Below, piece after piece: positions 8,482 through 17,562 of a DNA stretch of 64,000 bases; position 1 is the stretch's first letter; each line of letters starts with the position of its first letter. The translations under genes were made by a program, and so were the position numbers. The stretch is from Actinomycetota bacterium (GTDB lineage: Bacteria > Actinomycetota > Acidimicrobiia > Acidimicrobiales > Ilumatobacteraceae): the NCBI GenBank assembly GCA_947454105.1, contig CANGIP010000001.1:186001-250000 (forward strand). Direction: 5' to 3'. A model generated the notes under the pieces. That model did no database searches. It saw nothing but the letters and a program-made list of their open reading frames with translations, and had not been told where the DNA came from.

Positions 8482-8501
8482 CGCCGACAGAAGGAGAACA
8501 G

Positions 8502-9959
8502 ATGAATGCCCAAACTCTGAAGAGTCGACTACGTGATAAGGAGAGACAGCGCTTCTTCGTCACGTACCTCGCCGGAAAAATGATCGGAATCAGCGTTGCC
8601 CTCGGCGGCGTTTTTGCATTCGGTCCATGGCTTTTCGGTAACGTCGCTCACGCGGCTGGTTTGCCGATGGACGGCCCGACTATGGACAACGTGGTCAATG
8701 CAACCAACACTGCATGGACCCTAATCGCCGCATTTTTGGTGTTCTTTATGCAGGCCGGTTTCATGATGCTTGAAGCAGGTTTTGCACGTACCCGAGAAGT
8801 CGTCAACGTACTTGTCGAGTGCATCGTTGATACGTGTTTGTGCGCTCTGCTCTTTTGGGCATTCGGTTTCGCATTCATGTTCGGCGTCGGCAACAAGTTC
8901 ATCGGTCATGAGTTCTTCTTCTTGAACGGTGCGCCAGCTACGTATGGCGCTACTGGAGTTGGCTTCATGGCGTTCTTCTTGTTCCAATTCGCATTCGCCG
9001 ATACATGTTCAACAATCACTTCTGGTGCAATGGTTGGACGCACCGGTTTTAAAGGTGACTTGATCTACAGCGTGGGCGTCAGCGGATTTATTTATCCCAT
9101 CCTTGGTCACTGGGTATGGGGTCCAGGCGGTTTGCTCAACTCCATCAATGGTGGCGTGACAATCTTCCGTGACTTCGCTGGATCAACAGTCGTACACACT
9201 GTTGGTGGAGCTGTCGCTCTTGCCGGTGCAATTGTTCTCGGACCACGTCTCGGTCGCAAATTCAAGCGTGACGGCGGCGGACTGCCTCCTGGCCACGACC
9301 TCACCATCGCTTCAATCGGCGGTGTGATTTTGTGGTTCGGTTGGTACGGATTTAACCCAGGTAGCACATTGTCTGCCCTTGACCTTGAAGGAATCGGTCG
9401 AGTCGCGACAAACACCACTCTTGCCGCAGCAGCTGGTGGACTCACTGCTTTCTTCTGGATCTATCGTCGAGTTGGCAAGTGGGACCTGGGTATCAGTATC
9501 AACGGTTTCCTTGGCGGCCTCGTCGGAGTCACAGCTCCTTGCTACTGGGTCAACACCACTGGCGCCGTCATCATCGGTGCAATCGCCGGGCTCGTCGTGG
9601 TCTTTGGTATTGACTTCATCGAATGGCTACGGATTGACGATCCCATTGGAGCAGTTGCTGTTCACGGATTCTGCGGAATTTGGGGAACTTGGTCGATCGG
9701 TCTCTTCGCTACCGGCCAGTGGAACGACGTGAAAGGCCTCTTCTGGGGTGGTGGCTTCGAGCAACTGTGGATTCAGGTGTGGGCCAACGCACTCGTGGTT
9801 GGAGTATCACTCGTTGCCGGATTTGCCTTGATGTACTTCACCAAGTGGACGAAGACTCTCCGAGTTTCTGAAGATGGTGAACTTGAAGGTATTGATATTC
9901 ACGAACACGGTTCGCCCGCATATCACCCAGAAGCCGCTTACATGGGCAAGGGAGTTTGA
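8502..9959 (+). CDS. amt: Ammonium transporter (Amt/MEP family)
   Basis: The 485-residue integral membrane protein conducts ammonium or ammonia across the cytoplasmic membrane. About 11-12 hydrophobic segments are visible, with family signatures FMQAGFMMLEAGFARTREVV in the second helix, FAFADTCSTITSGAM, DFAGSTVVHTVGGAVALAG and AVAVHGFCGIWGTWSIGLF. The N-terminus has an extra 45-residue stretch (residues 1-47) with one hydrophobic segment and AHAAGLP, which may be a signal peptide as in E. coli AmtB. The ATG at 8502 is preceded by AGAAGGAG at good spacing. PII follows 49 nt downstream, the standard amt-glnK pairing, in which deuridylylated PII plugs the channel. An A+T-rich inverted repeat and a tandem repeat lie upstream. 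Confidence 0.95.
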   Translation: MNAQTLKSRLRDKERQRFFVTYLAGKMIGISVALGGVFAFGPWLFGNVAHAAGLPMDGPTMDNVVNATNTAWTLIAAFLVFFMQAGFMMLEAGFARTREVVNVLVECIVDTCLCALLFWAFGFAFMFGVGNKFIGHEFFFLNGAPATYGATGVGFMAFFLFQFAFADTCSTITSGAMVGRTGFKGDLIYSVGVSGFIYPILGHWVWGPGGLLNSINGGVTIFRDFAGSTVVHTVGGAVALAGAIVLGPRLGRKFKRDGGGLPPGHDLTIASIGGVILWFGWYGFNPGSTLSALDLEGIGRVATNTTLAAAAGGLTAFFWIYRRVGKWDLGISINGFLGGLVGVTAPCYWVNTTGAVIIGAIAGLVVVFGIDFIEWLRIDDPIGAVAVHGFCGIWGTWSIGLFATGQWNDVKGLFWGGGFEQLWIQVWANALVVGVSLVAGFALMYFTKWTKTLRVSEDGELEGIDIHEHGSPAYHPEAAYMGKGV

Positions 9960-10008
9960 GAACAATGGAATCAACTAATCGATCAATCAGCCAGGAAAGG
10001 ATGTAGTC

Positions 10009-10350
10009 ATGTTGGAAATGATCACTGCAATCATCAAACCTCATCAACTCGAATCCGTGAAGGAAGCACTTCTCTCCGCCGGAGTTGAAGGAATGACCGT
10101 GACCGAGGTTCGCGGGTTCGGTCGTCAGCGTGGCAAGACCGAAAACTTCCGTGGTTCGGAATACAAGATTGACTTCGTACCAAAGATTCGTCTTGAAGTT
10201 GTCGTCTCCGCTGAGTCAACCGAACACCTCGTCACGGTGATCGGCAATGCTGCCCGAACCGGAAAAATCGGCGATGGCAAAGTGTGGACGACTCCCGTGG
10301 GCCATCTCTTACGAGTCCGTACTGGCGAAATGGGTATTGAAGCAATCTGA
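10009..10350 (+). CDS. glnB: Nitrogen regulatory protein PII
   Basis: The 113-residue trimeric signal protein integrates ATP/ADP, 2-oxoglutarate and glutamine status. The N-terminus MITAIIKPHQLESVKEAL, the T-loop RGFGRQRGKTENFRGSEYKI with the modifiable Tyr at position 52 (equivalent to Tyr51), and the C-terminal motif RTGKIGDGKVW are all intact. Its neighbours define its job: amt immediately upstream (GlnK-like arrangement) and glnD about 4 kb away. The Shine-Dalgarno AGGAAAGGA precedes ATG 10009. A strong terminator follows at 10375. By position it could equally be called glnK. Confidence 0.95.
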   Translation: MLEMITAIIKPHQLESVKEALLSAGVEGMTVTEVRGFGRQRGKTENFRGSEYKIDFVPKIRLEVVVSAESTEHLVTVIGNAARTGKIGDGKVWTTPVGHLLRVRTGEMGIEAI

Positions 10351-10374
10351 TACATAACCAGTCATTCGTTGAAA

Positions 10375-10404
10375 GGCCCGGACAATGTTGTCCGGGCCTT
10401 TTTC
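10375..10404 (+). terminator. Rho-independent terminator of amt-PII
   Basis: GGCCCGGACAA (10375-10385) pairs with TTGTCCGGGCC (10388-10398) and is followed by TTTTTC. This is a strong hairpin plus U-tract 24 nt after the PII stop. Confidence 0.9.
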
Positions 10405-10456
10405 ATTTTTCGCTTCACAGGGTCTCTATGCCACAGGGTTTATATATGGTGAGTAC

Positions 10457-11176
10457 ATGGGATTCTTTGAAGCACGTAAACAGCGACAAGCCGCCAAAGC
10501 CGCCGCCAAGCAAGCAGCTCAACAGCAAGCACAATTGCAGGGTTGGCAGACAAACGCTGATTCGCTCAATGCAATGCTCGAGATCGTTCGCGATTGCCGA
10601 AATGGCAAAATCGGCGAACAGTTCACCGATACCGGCGACTACGGGTTCATGTTGAAAAAAGGTGAATTCGCCGTGGCATTTTTACAAGTTGGATTTCTCG
10701 AAAATGTTCGAGCGCCAACGAAATACAGCGGTGGTTACGGCGGGGTTTCTTTCCCCATTTTCGGCAAGGTACGACTCAATGCCGGTAAAACCGGAGGCAA
10801 AATTACGCAAGGTGCCGAGTCGATCAATGCGACCGACCAAGGTCCGCTCCTCATCACCAACCAACGGATCATGTTTGCTGGCACTAAGCGGTCTCATGAG
10901 TGGCGATTCGACAAAATGATGAGTTGCTCGCATTCGCCTGAAGGTTCTTCAATTTTCGCAATGACAGGTGCTGCGAAACCAACCGGAATTGCATACGGCA
11001 AAAAGGCCGCTACTGAGGTGCAGTTTCGTATCGAGTTAGCTTCGGCAATTGCTCTCGACACTCTTGACCGTTACGAAGCCGAACTCGTGGCTGAACAAAA
11101 GCAACTTGAAGCCGACCGTCCAATTTCAGCACTACCACCGCCACCGGCAGCCCCACCGCCGCCGCCGACTGTCTGA
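10457..11176 (+). CDS. Hypothetical protein with PH-like domain and Pro-rich tail
   Basis: The 239-residue product starts at ATG 10457 (GFFEARKQRQ); an in-frame start at 10385 would lie inside the PII terminator and is less likely. Residues 8-32 are an Ala/Gln/Lys-rich helix (AAKAAAKQAAQQQAQL). The central part has KKGEFAVAFLQVGFLE, a Gly/Thr-rich loop and GPLLITNQRIMFAGTKRSHE, a pattern like bacterial PH-like domains (LxxTNxRLxF). It ends with a helix (LDRYEAELVAEQKQLE) and a polyproline tail of about 16 residues. No signal or membrane segment is visible. The gene stands alone, convergent with the membrane protein at 11180. Function unknown. Confidence 0.6.
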   Translation: MGFFEARKQRQAAKAAAKQAAQQQAQLQGWQTNADSLNAMLEIVRDCRNGKIGEQFTDTGDYGFMLKKGEFAVAFLQVGFLENVRAPTKYSGGYGGVSFPIFGKVRLNAGKTGGKITQGAESINATDQGPLLITNQRIMFAGTKRSHEWRFDKMMSCSHSPEGSSIFAMTGAAKPTGIAYGKKAATEVQFRIELASAIALDTLDRYEAELVAEQKQLEADRPISALPPPPAAPPPPPTV

Positions 11177-11179
11177 GAA

Positions 11180-11968
11180 TTAACCCCTGATTTGATCGCG
11201 CTTTTGCAGGCGATTGAGATAGACCACAACAGCAGCGATCACCGTCAAGAAGATTGCACTCGTACCCGTTGTTCCGAGCGCAAGTCCCCCGTCGTCCTTG
11301 CTCTGCGACATGTAGTCACCGATTGAGGCTCCAAGAGGACGGGTCAAGATATACGCTGCCCAAAACGCAGCAACTGCGTTCAAACGCAAGAACCTGAATG
11401 CACATGTGATCAACGCAATCAGTCCAGCAAATAGCAACGCCGATTTCCAATATCCAATGTCATATCGTTCGGCCACTAGGTCGCCACTCGCAGTTCCGAG
11501 TGCAAACGTCAAGAGAATCGCTCCCCAATAAAACGCTTCGCGTCGAGTTGTACGAATTGAGTGAATAGACATGGTCTTTTCAACAACAAACCATGAAAGG
11601 AAAACTGCTGTAAGAGCGACTGCAAAAACAACAGAGCTAAGAATCAGGCTGACATTGAATCGGTCAGTCAAATTGTCGGTAATCAAGGTTCCGACAACAC
11701 TGATAAGAACCACGGCAATCCAATAAATAGTGGGCACATATTGTTTACAGCGAAACTGCCAAACCAACCCGCCGACTAACGCCAGCGACATCACCAAAGT
11801 CGTACCGGTGAGACCAAAATGAAGTGTCTCATTTAAAAAGTCGGCTGCAGTTTCGCCAACAGTTGTCGCCAAAATTTTGACGATCCAAAACCAAATGGAA
11901 ATTTCTGGGACCTTATTTAAGAGGTGACTCAAATTTCGATCTTGCCGAGTATCTTGTACTTGTTCCAT
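11180..11968 (-). CDS. COG4705-like multi-pass membrane protein
   Basis: The 262-residue product has about eight hydrophobic segments and the phrase KVPEISIWFWIVKILATTVG followed by ETAADFLNE, typical of the COG4705 family of uncharacterised membrane proteins. The pattern is repeated in diverged form (TLITDNLTDRF, LGTASGDLVAERYDI and RPLGASIGDYM), suggesting internal duplication. ATG 11968 is chosen because GGGGA lies at good spacing; the longer frame to 12136 adds 56 unconvincing residues. Some relatives occur near manganese or metal-related genes, but no function is shown here. The gene is convergent with 10457-11176 (stops 3 nt apart) and divergent from the binding-protein gene at 12140. 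Confidence 0.65.
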   Translation of the reverse strand: MEQVQDTRQDRNLSHLLNKVPEISIWFWIVKILATTVGETAADFLNETLHFGLTGTTLVMSLALVGGLVWQFRCKQYVPTIYWIAVVLISVVGTLITDNLTDRFNVSLILSSVVFAVALTAVFLSWFVVEKTMSIHSIRTTRREAFYWGAILLTFALGTASGDLVAERYDIGYWKSALLFAGLIALITCAFRFLRLNAVAAFWAAYILTRPLGASIGDYMSQSKDDGGLALGTTGTSAIFLTVIAAVVVYLNRLQKRDQIRG

Positions 11969-12139
11969 CAACGTCCCCTTCACAAACAACACACAAGCAT
12001 AGACATGCTGTGGAACCTTGCCGAGAGTCAACAACGACAAAATCGTGTAAGAAAATGTCGGGCGATCGGCAAGTGCGCTCAACTCTCTTTTCGTTATGAT
12101 TCGCATACGCAAGGGGCATGAGGTTCTAGAGTTCACTCC

Positions 12140-13402
12140 ATGAGTTTGCAGAGGCGTCCATTCATCGCCTTCTTTTTGTCGCTAGCAACATTGGCTGGCG
12201 TGGTCTCCTGCGACGACTCTGGTTCTACTTCAACGCCCGACAGCACTCCTCAGGTTTCGACGACCGCAGCGCCCCAAGTGTCTGACGGTGTCTTCCGACT
12301 TGGATTGCTGATCCCCCAAACTGGTTCCGTCGATGGCAGTGGCGAATCGCTCACTCAAGTGGCAACAAATGCCATCGAAGTTGTCAACGCCTCTGGCGGA
12401 ATACTTGGTCGCGATATTGAGCTTGTCGTTCGAGATGAAGGAAGTGACTCGGCGACGGCACTTGCCGCGGTAGATGACTTCATCAGCGAGTTTCACATTG
12501 ATGCTCTTATCGGTCCGATGTCGTCACCGATTGCCTTATCGGTACTTCCTCGTTTAGTTGAGAACAAAATTGGTTCATGCTCTCCAACTGCGACAGCAGT
12601 ATCGCTCGCCTCATTCCCCGACAATGGACTGTTTGTTCGCACCACACCATCAGATATTTTGGCGAGCGAGGCCATGGCCCAATTGATTGGACAAACCGGT
12701 GTAATTGAGACTCTGGTTGCCTACCCCGATGATCCATACGGACGAGCTTTCGTCGCCGAAATTCGTCGATCACTTGCAGTGCAAGGAATCGCCATTATCA
12801 AGGAAGTTGCTTACAATTCGGATTCAACTGATTATTCGCCAATCGCCAAAGAACTTACGGCAGATCCAAATGGTGTCATCACACTGATCGGCGATAGCGA
12901 GAGCGGCGGTCGCCTATTGAATAGTTTGCTCGATACGAAATCAGCCAACATGATCATTGTCAACGATGCACTTTCACAGGTAGACCTGAGCAATAATACC
13001 AACGTTGATTCCGAAATGCGGCAGAGAATTGTCGGCGTTGCTGTTGATGCATTCGCAGGGATCAACGCAGATGACAGTGCATTAGCTCCACCATTTTCTG
13101 CGGCCGTTGTCGATTGCGTCAATCTCATTGCTCTTGCTGCAATCGCCAGCAATTCAGATGTTGCCAATGTATTCATGGCGCAAGTTCCAGCCGTCAGTCG
13201 GGGCGGTTCGGGTTGCAATTTGTTTGAAGACTGTTTGGCTTTGTTAAAGCAATCACTCAATATTGATTACAACGGCGTCACTGGTTTGCTTGACCTTGAC
13301 CCAAATGGCGATCCCTCACGTGCTCAATTCGTTACCTTCGGATTTGATGACCAAGGTCGAAGCGTTTTTAAAAAGCGAATCAACGTGGTTGCTTCGCCAT
13401 AA
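12140..13402 (+). CDS. ABC-type substrate-binding lipoprotein, branched-chain amino acid type
   Basis: The 420-residue product begins with a lipoprotein signal (FLSLATLAGVVSC, Cys24) and a Ser/Thr linker. The mature domain is a type I periplasmic-binding fold: LGLLIPQTGSVDGSGESLTQ, AIEVVNASGGILGRDIELVV, RDEGSDSATALAAVDDFI and DALIGPMSSPIALSVLPRLV. These are the canonical landmarks of the LivJ/Peripla_BP_6 family, which deliver branched-chain amino acids, amides or urea to ABC permeases. No permease or ATPase gene adjoins it, so it is an orphan receptor or acts with a transporter encoded elsewhere. It is followed after 8 nt by the stop of the convergent hemQ. Confidence 0.82.
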   Translation: MSLQRRPFIAFFLSLATLAGVVSCDDSGSTSTPDSTPQVSTTAAPQVSDGVFRLGLLIPQTGSVDGSGESLTQVATNAIEVVNASGGILGRDIELVVRDEGSDSATALAAVDDFISEFHIDALIGPMSSPIALSVLPRLVENKIGSCSPTATAVSLASFPDNGLFVRTTPSDILASEAMAQLIGQTGVIETLVAYPDDPYGRAFVAEIRRSLAVQGIAIIKEVAYNSDSTDYSPIAKELTADPNGVITLIGDSESGGRLLNSLLDTKSANMIIVNDALSQVDLSNNTNVDSEMRQRIVGVAVDAFAGINADDSALAPPFSAAVVDCVNLIALAAIASNSDVANVFMAQVPAVSRGGSGCNLFEDCLALLKQSLNIDYNGVTGLLDLDPNGDPSRAQFVTFGFDDQGRSVFKKRINVVASP

Positions 13403-13410
13403 AACTGACG

Positions 13411-14118
13411 TTAGATCAGTTGGGCGAGTTCACTCACGTCGGTGACGGTACCCGCATAGAAAGTCCCGAATTCGGCATAAACCGCTGAAGCTTCATCAAA
13501 GCGCATTGTGTAAACGACTTCTTTGAGATCGTCTGGGCGATTCGCGAACAAAGTCACTCCCCATTCGAAATCGTCAACTCCGGTTGAGCCAGTCACAATC
13601 TGAATCACTCGACCAGCAAACTTACGTCCACTTGTACCATGTTCGTGCATCAGTTCTTTGCGGCGGTCATACGGCAAGGTGAACCAGTTCGCATCTTTCA
13701 CACGGCTCTTGCTCATGGGATAGAAACACCAAGCCAACTTGCCCTCAGGCGGAAGTTGTGGATACAGCCGTGGGGTCAACATCGCCTCGGGCATACCAAC
13801 GGCATATTCACTGACTTCGGTCATCGACACATAGCTGTCGATGATGTCGAGACCAGCGTGCTGAAGTGCCGTCTGAAATTTGCGCAACAAACGCCAATCT
13901 TTGGTGAGCGCCATAATTGCAACGTCGGCTTTGTGTCCGAGCATAGAGACACAAACAACTTGCACTCCAGCCGCTTGGGCATCTTTCACGGCAGCGATGA
14001 ATTCATCGGCTTCGTACACCAAAGTTGGTTTGGCAAAAAGATGGATGACAGAAAGACCAACGCTGGGGCTCATCGTTCCGTCTTCGGCTGGACCAACTAC
14101 GGGGGCATGCTCGCTCAT
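13411..14118 (-). CDS. hemQ: HemQ, coproheme decarboxylase (chlorite dismutase family)
   Basis: The 235-residue enzyme converts coproheme III to heme b, the last step of the coproporphyrin-dependent heme pathway of actinobacteria and firmicutes. Signatures are AWCFYPMSKSR (with the catalytic Tyr133), NWFTLPYDRRKELMHEHG and GRKFAGRVIQI (proximal heme His probably His160 in the HGxxGR motif), VDDFEWGVTLFA and YTMRFDEASAVYAEFG. ATG 14118 (MSEHAPVV) is chosen; a longer frame to 14202 would overlap the upstream gene and adds nothing conserved. It follows the LPXTG surface protein gene by 5 nt, so the two are probably cotranscribed despite unrelated roles. No other heme gene is in view. Confidence 0.9.
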   Translation of the reverse strand: MSEHAPVVGPAEDGTMSPSVGLSVIHLFAKPTLVYEADEFIAAVKDAQAAGVQVVCVSMLGHKADVAIMALTKDWRLLRKFQTALQHAGLDIIDSYVSMTEVSEYAVGMPEAMLTPRLYPQLPPEGKLAWCFYPMSKSRVKDANWFTLPYDRRKELMHEHGTSGRKFAGRVIQIVTGSTGVDDFEWGVTLFANRPDDLKEVVYTMRFDEASAVYAEFGTFYAGTVTDVSELAQLI

Positions 14119-14123
14119 GGGGC

Positions 14124-17100
14124 TTACGCTATCTTGCGACGACGATTCCCCGAAATTGCAGCGAGTAATAAGCCCAACATAGCTATGACACATGGCAACC
14201 ACAGATGAATGCTTGCTCCAGTTTTGGGCAACGAGTCCAATCCAATCACAGTCCCGACTGCATGTAGGAAAATCGCCTGGCGCATTCCACGAGCACTTAC
14301 CGGGGCGAAAATCGCCAAGGTATGGAAGCCGTTGACGTCACGAGGGAACACAAACGTCAACGTCGCAACGCCATTGGCGTCAGCTGTCGTGCTCGCCAAT
14401 AGTCGTGGTGTTGAGGCCAGGAGAAGTTGAACATGCTCACCAGGTACAAAACCAGGAACAGAAATCGTTTGCGAGTCTCCAGCAACAAATTGAACTCTGG
14501 GCGTCATTTGCATTTCTGGAAGCAGCAGTACTTCTTCTTCAGTATCGACGACTGCAGAAACTGGTTCAACATAAGTAAATGCTCCAGCGAGGACCCGGTC
14601 ACCCGACGGCGAAATCATGTGAACGTCAACAGCACCAGGCGCATGTGCCGGGGTTACTAATGAAATTGTGTTCTCAGATATCACCGTCAAGTCGGTCGCG
14701 ACAGCCGAACCGAATTTTATTTGAGTTGCTTGTGAAAAGTGATCTCCGGTGATTGTCACAGTCGTACCACCAAGTTCGGGGCCAACGTTCGGCGTTACTG
14801 TCGCCGATGTTCCAACATCGCGCAATCGCGCTACGGGCTGCGAAAGCGCCACTAAGTCCGCTGTTACTGAATCTCCAAGATTTTGAAACGGCCCGCTCAC
14901 CAAAAGTCGAGAATCGCTTGTGACTATCACTGAATATATGAAGTTTTGATTATTAGTTCCGAGCAGGTGCCAAGATCCTGCATCCCATGTCGCTAGCCCA
15001 GAAGAAAGATTCTCTGATCCCGAACTGAAATAACCAGCTACCACTACTGCCCCCGTTGGGGCAATCGCTACGTCAAATGCGCATCCATCAAAATTGCTTC
15101 CGTCGTCGAGTGCACTCCACGTTGTGCCGTCCCACTTCGCAGCCACTAGGGCTTTTTCACCCCAACCCATGCAACCCGCGATATACAGAACGTCAGAGCC
15201 AGTCGATGTGTCAATCGTCAGCGCGTATGCAGAAGCATAAAGTTTTTCGCCGTTAATTTCGTATGTTCCTAAGGCTTCCCAGTTCGACCCATTCCATCGC
15301 GCTAAATAATCTGCGCCAGCGACTCCGCCTGCATCGGTGAAGTCGCCTGAAACATAAATCGAGTCATCACTTCCTATTGCCAATGAATACATGTAGCCAT
15401 CAAATGACCCATCGCCCGATCCATTAGACCCAAGCCCATTCCACCGTGAGCCATCCCAAATCGCCACGTTGTCTGCGGTTGGATCTCCACCCAAGTTTGA
15501 AAATTCCCCGACTGCAACAAGATTGTTGTGGCTATCTAAGGCGATCTTATTAACTAAACCTTCGTCGGCATTTGCTATTCCCGACCACGATGTTCCATTC
15601 CAGTGAACAATTGTCTGCGCATCCGAAGTACCAGCTAATTGAAAATTGCCGGCGGCGTAGACATCACCATCGGATGTGACTAACAAGTCGTTGAAGCTAC
15701 ATGCGTCGTTAAGACATCCAAGTGCTCCATCCCCAGCACCGTTTGAGCCAAGGCCAACCCAACTTGTGCCATTCCATTTTGCAACCGCATCTGCTGTTGG
15801 TTCATTGCCGGCATCAACGAAAACACCTCCAACATAGAAATTTCCACTTGAGTCTTGCCCAACGTCTCGAATCCAACCCTGAATATCTCCATCGGTTGAA
15901 GAAGAACTTAAACCACTCCAGTCAATGTTTTCTGGAGTCAAGGAAGCATCGTAGGTAAACGCGTTACTTAATGTTGCGGTACCCCCTTCGGTCGTTAAAA
16001 CAACATCAACAGTCCCAACGTTTCCAGCGGGCACCGTAAAATTCAGTGTTGTATCCGACGTCACGTATTCATCAATGGCGAGAACTCCACCAATAGTCAC
16101 GGAAATAATGTCGCGAAATTCGGTGCCCGTCAGCGTGACTAACGTTCCGCCCTCCGGAGGTCCGGTAGTGGGCGCAATGGCCGTAACTGTTGGTTGCACC
16201 GGCAATTGATAGGTGTAGGTCGCAACTGATTGGCTCGTGTCACTTTCAGTCGTCACAGTGATATTGGTGTCCCCAGCGCTGTGTGGCGGTGCGATGACGG
16301 AAATCATTGTTGAATCGACAACCTCAAACGATGTCGCTGGAGTACCGCTAAACGCCACACCAGTGACATTGGAGAAATTTTGTCCGAAGATATTGACAAC
16401 GCGCCCGCCGACAGTTGAGCCGGCGTCTGGAGCAACAAGAGTAATTGTCGGTGCTGGGATCGGACCATACCGATATACACCATGATTTTCAGTGACCGCG
16501 ATAATCCGACGTTGCGGAATAGCCGTAGCACTCACTGCAAAACCCAGCCAGCCATCGCTTGCCGAGTTAATGCTGCTCCATGTTTGACCATGATCCATTG
16601 ACATGTACGGACTTGAGTAATACGAGGAGGCAATCATGACCTCACCGTCATCAGACATGCTCCCGAAAACTGCCTGTCCTGGCTGAAAAACAGTGTCGAT
16701 ATTCGCGGCGGTGAACGTTTGACCACCGTCTCGCGAGATCCATACACCTTGATTTTCATCACGGGCGACTCCCATGATTGTTAACCCATCAGTAGAGATC
16801 GCAATATCGCCCCAATATCTTGCTCCAGAGTTAGTTAGCTCTGTCCATGAAATTCCGCCATCTGTTGATTTTTGAATCGATCGATACGGAGAGACCGCGA
16901 CGATCTTCATTCCGTCGGCGCTGATATCAATGCTTCGCCAATCGTTATAGGTTGAAAACTGAGTGTTGGCTAAGGGGTTAGCTGTTGGGTTATAACTCGC
17001 ACCACCATCAATTGACTTCAAAATTCCAGCAGCACTTCCGACGACAACGGTGTTGCCATCGTTAGTTATCGCTATATCAAATAGTTGTTGTGTGCTCGTC

Positions 17101-17501
17101 AAATCAAGAGTCCATGTATTACCTGAATCAATCGAGCGATAAATCAATTGATCGCTGCCCGACCAAGCCAAAGCCACGACTATCGTCCCGTCACCGCTTG
17201 TGGCGATCGCCCCCCACGCTTTACTCGGAGCATTTGGCAGAACTTCCCAAGTCGCTCCAGCGTCGGTAGTTTTCCAAATCTTGCGCAACGCATTTGTTGG
17301 ATTCTCGGTTGCGTAGGCAATGGTCGCATCGCTCGAAGCCGCAACTCCGACTAGTCGAGTTAAGGAAGGTCCACTTTGACTCCATGCCATCCCCACTGCG
17401 TGAGCCACGCCGACAGGAGTGATCTGTGGAATCGCCAAAGTTGCCGCCAACATCGCTGCCCCAACAAATGTCCGAACGATTGAACCATTCAATAACTTCA
17501 T
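14124..17501 (-). CDS. Large LPXTG-anchored surface protein with Asp-box propellers and IPT/TIG domains
   Basis: The 1125-residue product has a signal peptide (VGAAMLAATLAIPQITPVGV, cleavage near VAHA). Residues about 40-350 contain at least six Asp-box/BNR motifs (TTDAGATWEV, SIDSGNTWTL, STDGGISWTE, SRDGGQTFTA, SMDHGQTWSS), the mark of a sortilin/sialidase-type beta-propeller. Two IPT/TIG domains follow (ITLVAPDAGSTVGGRVVNIF; VTAIAPTTGPPEGGTLVTLT), then a second propeller with repeats such as VAKWNGTSWVGLGSNG, a third TIG domain (VTPNVGPELGGTTVTITG) and an adhesin-like domain. It ends in LPKTG (codons 14217-14231), a hydrophobic helix and NRRRKIA, a classical sortase sorting signal. No active sortase is in the window. 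Likely adhesive or glycan-binding; the ligand is unknown. Confidence 0.85.
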   Translation of the reverse strand: MKLLNGSIVRTFVGAAMLAATLAIPQITPVGVAHAVGMAWSQSGPSLTRLVGVAASSDATIAYATENPTNALRKIWKTTDAGATWEVLPNAPSKAWGAIATSGDGTIVVALAWSGSDQLIYRSIDSGNTWTLDLTSTQQLFDIAITNDGNTVVVGSAAGILKSIDGGASYNPTANPLANTQFSTYNDWRSIDISADGMKIVAVSPYRSIQKSTDGGISWTELTNSGARYWGDIAISTDGLTIMGVARDENQGVWISRDGGQTFTAANIDTVFQPGQAVFGSMSDDGEVMIASSYYSSPYMSMDHGQTWSSINSASDGWLGFAVSATAIPQRRIIAVTENHGVYRYGPIPAPTITLVAPDAGSTVGGRVVNIFGQNFSNVTGVAFSGTPATSFEVVDSTMISVIAPPHSAGDTNITVTTESDTSQSVATYTYQLPVQPTVTAIAPTTGPPEGGTLVTLTGTEFRDIISVTIGGVLAIDEYVTSDTTLNFTVPAGNVGTVDVVLTTEGGTATLSNAFTYDASLTPENIDWSGLSSSSTDGDIQGWIRDVGQDSSGNFYVGGVFVDAGNEPTADAVAKWNGTSWVGLGSNGAGDGALGCLNDACSFNDLLVTSDGDVYAAGNFQLAGTSDAQTIVHWNGTSWSGIANADEGLVNKIALDSHNNLVAVGEFSNLGGDPTADNVAIWDGSRWNGLGSNGSGDGSFDGYMYSLAIGSDDSIYVSGDFTDAGGVAGADYLARWNGSNWEALGTYEINGEKLYASAYALTIDTSTGSDVLYIAGCMGWGEKALVAAKWDGTTWSALDDGSNFDGCAFDVAIAPTGAVVVAGYFSSGSENLSSGLATWDAGSWHLLGTNNQNFIYSVIVTSDSRLLVSGPFQNLGDSVTADLVALSQPVARLRDVGTSATVTPNVGPELGGTTVTITGDHFSQATQIKFGSAVATDLTVISENTISLVTPAHAPGAVDVHMISPSGDRVLAGAFTYVEPVSAVVDTEEEVLLLPEMQMTPRVQFVAGDSQTISVPGFVPGEHVQLLLASTPRLLASTTADANGVATLTFVFPRDVNGFHTLAIFAPVSARGMRQAIFLHAVGTVIGLDSLPKTGASIHLWLPCVIAMLGLLLAAISGNRRRKIA

Positions 17502-17562
17502 ACATCCGCCTTTGAGGAAACAATTTTCCGTCTTGGCGACAATTGTATACAGAGTTATTACA

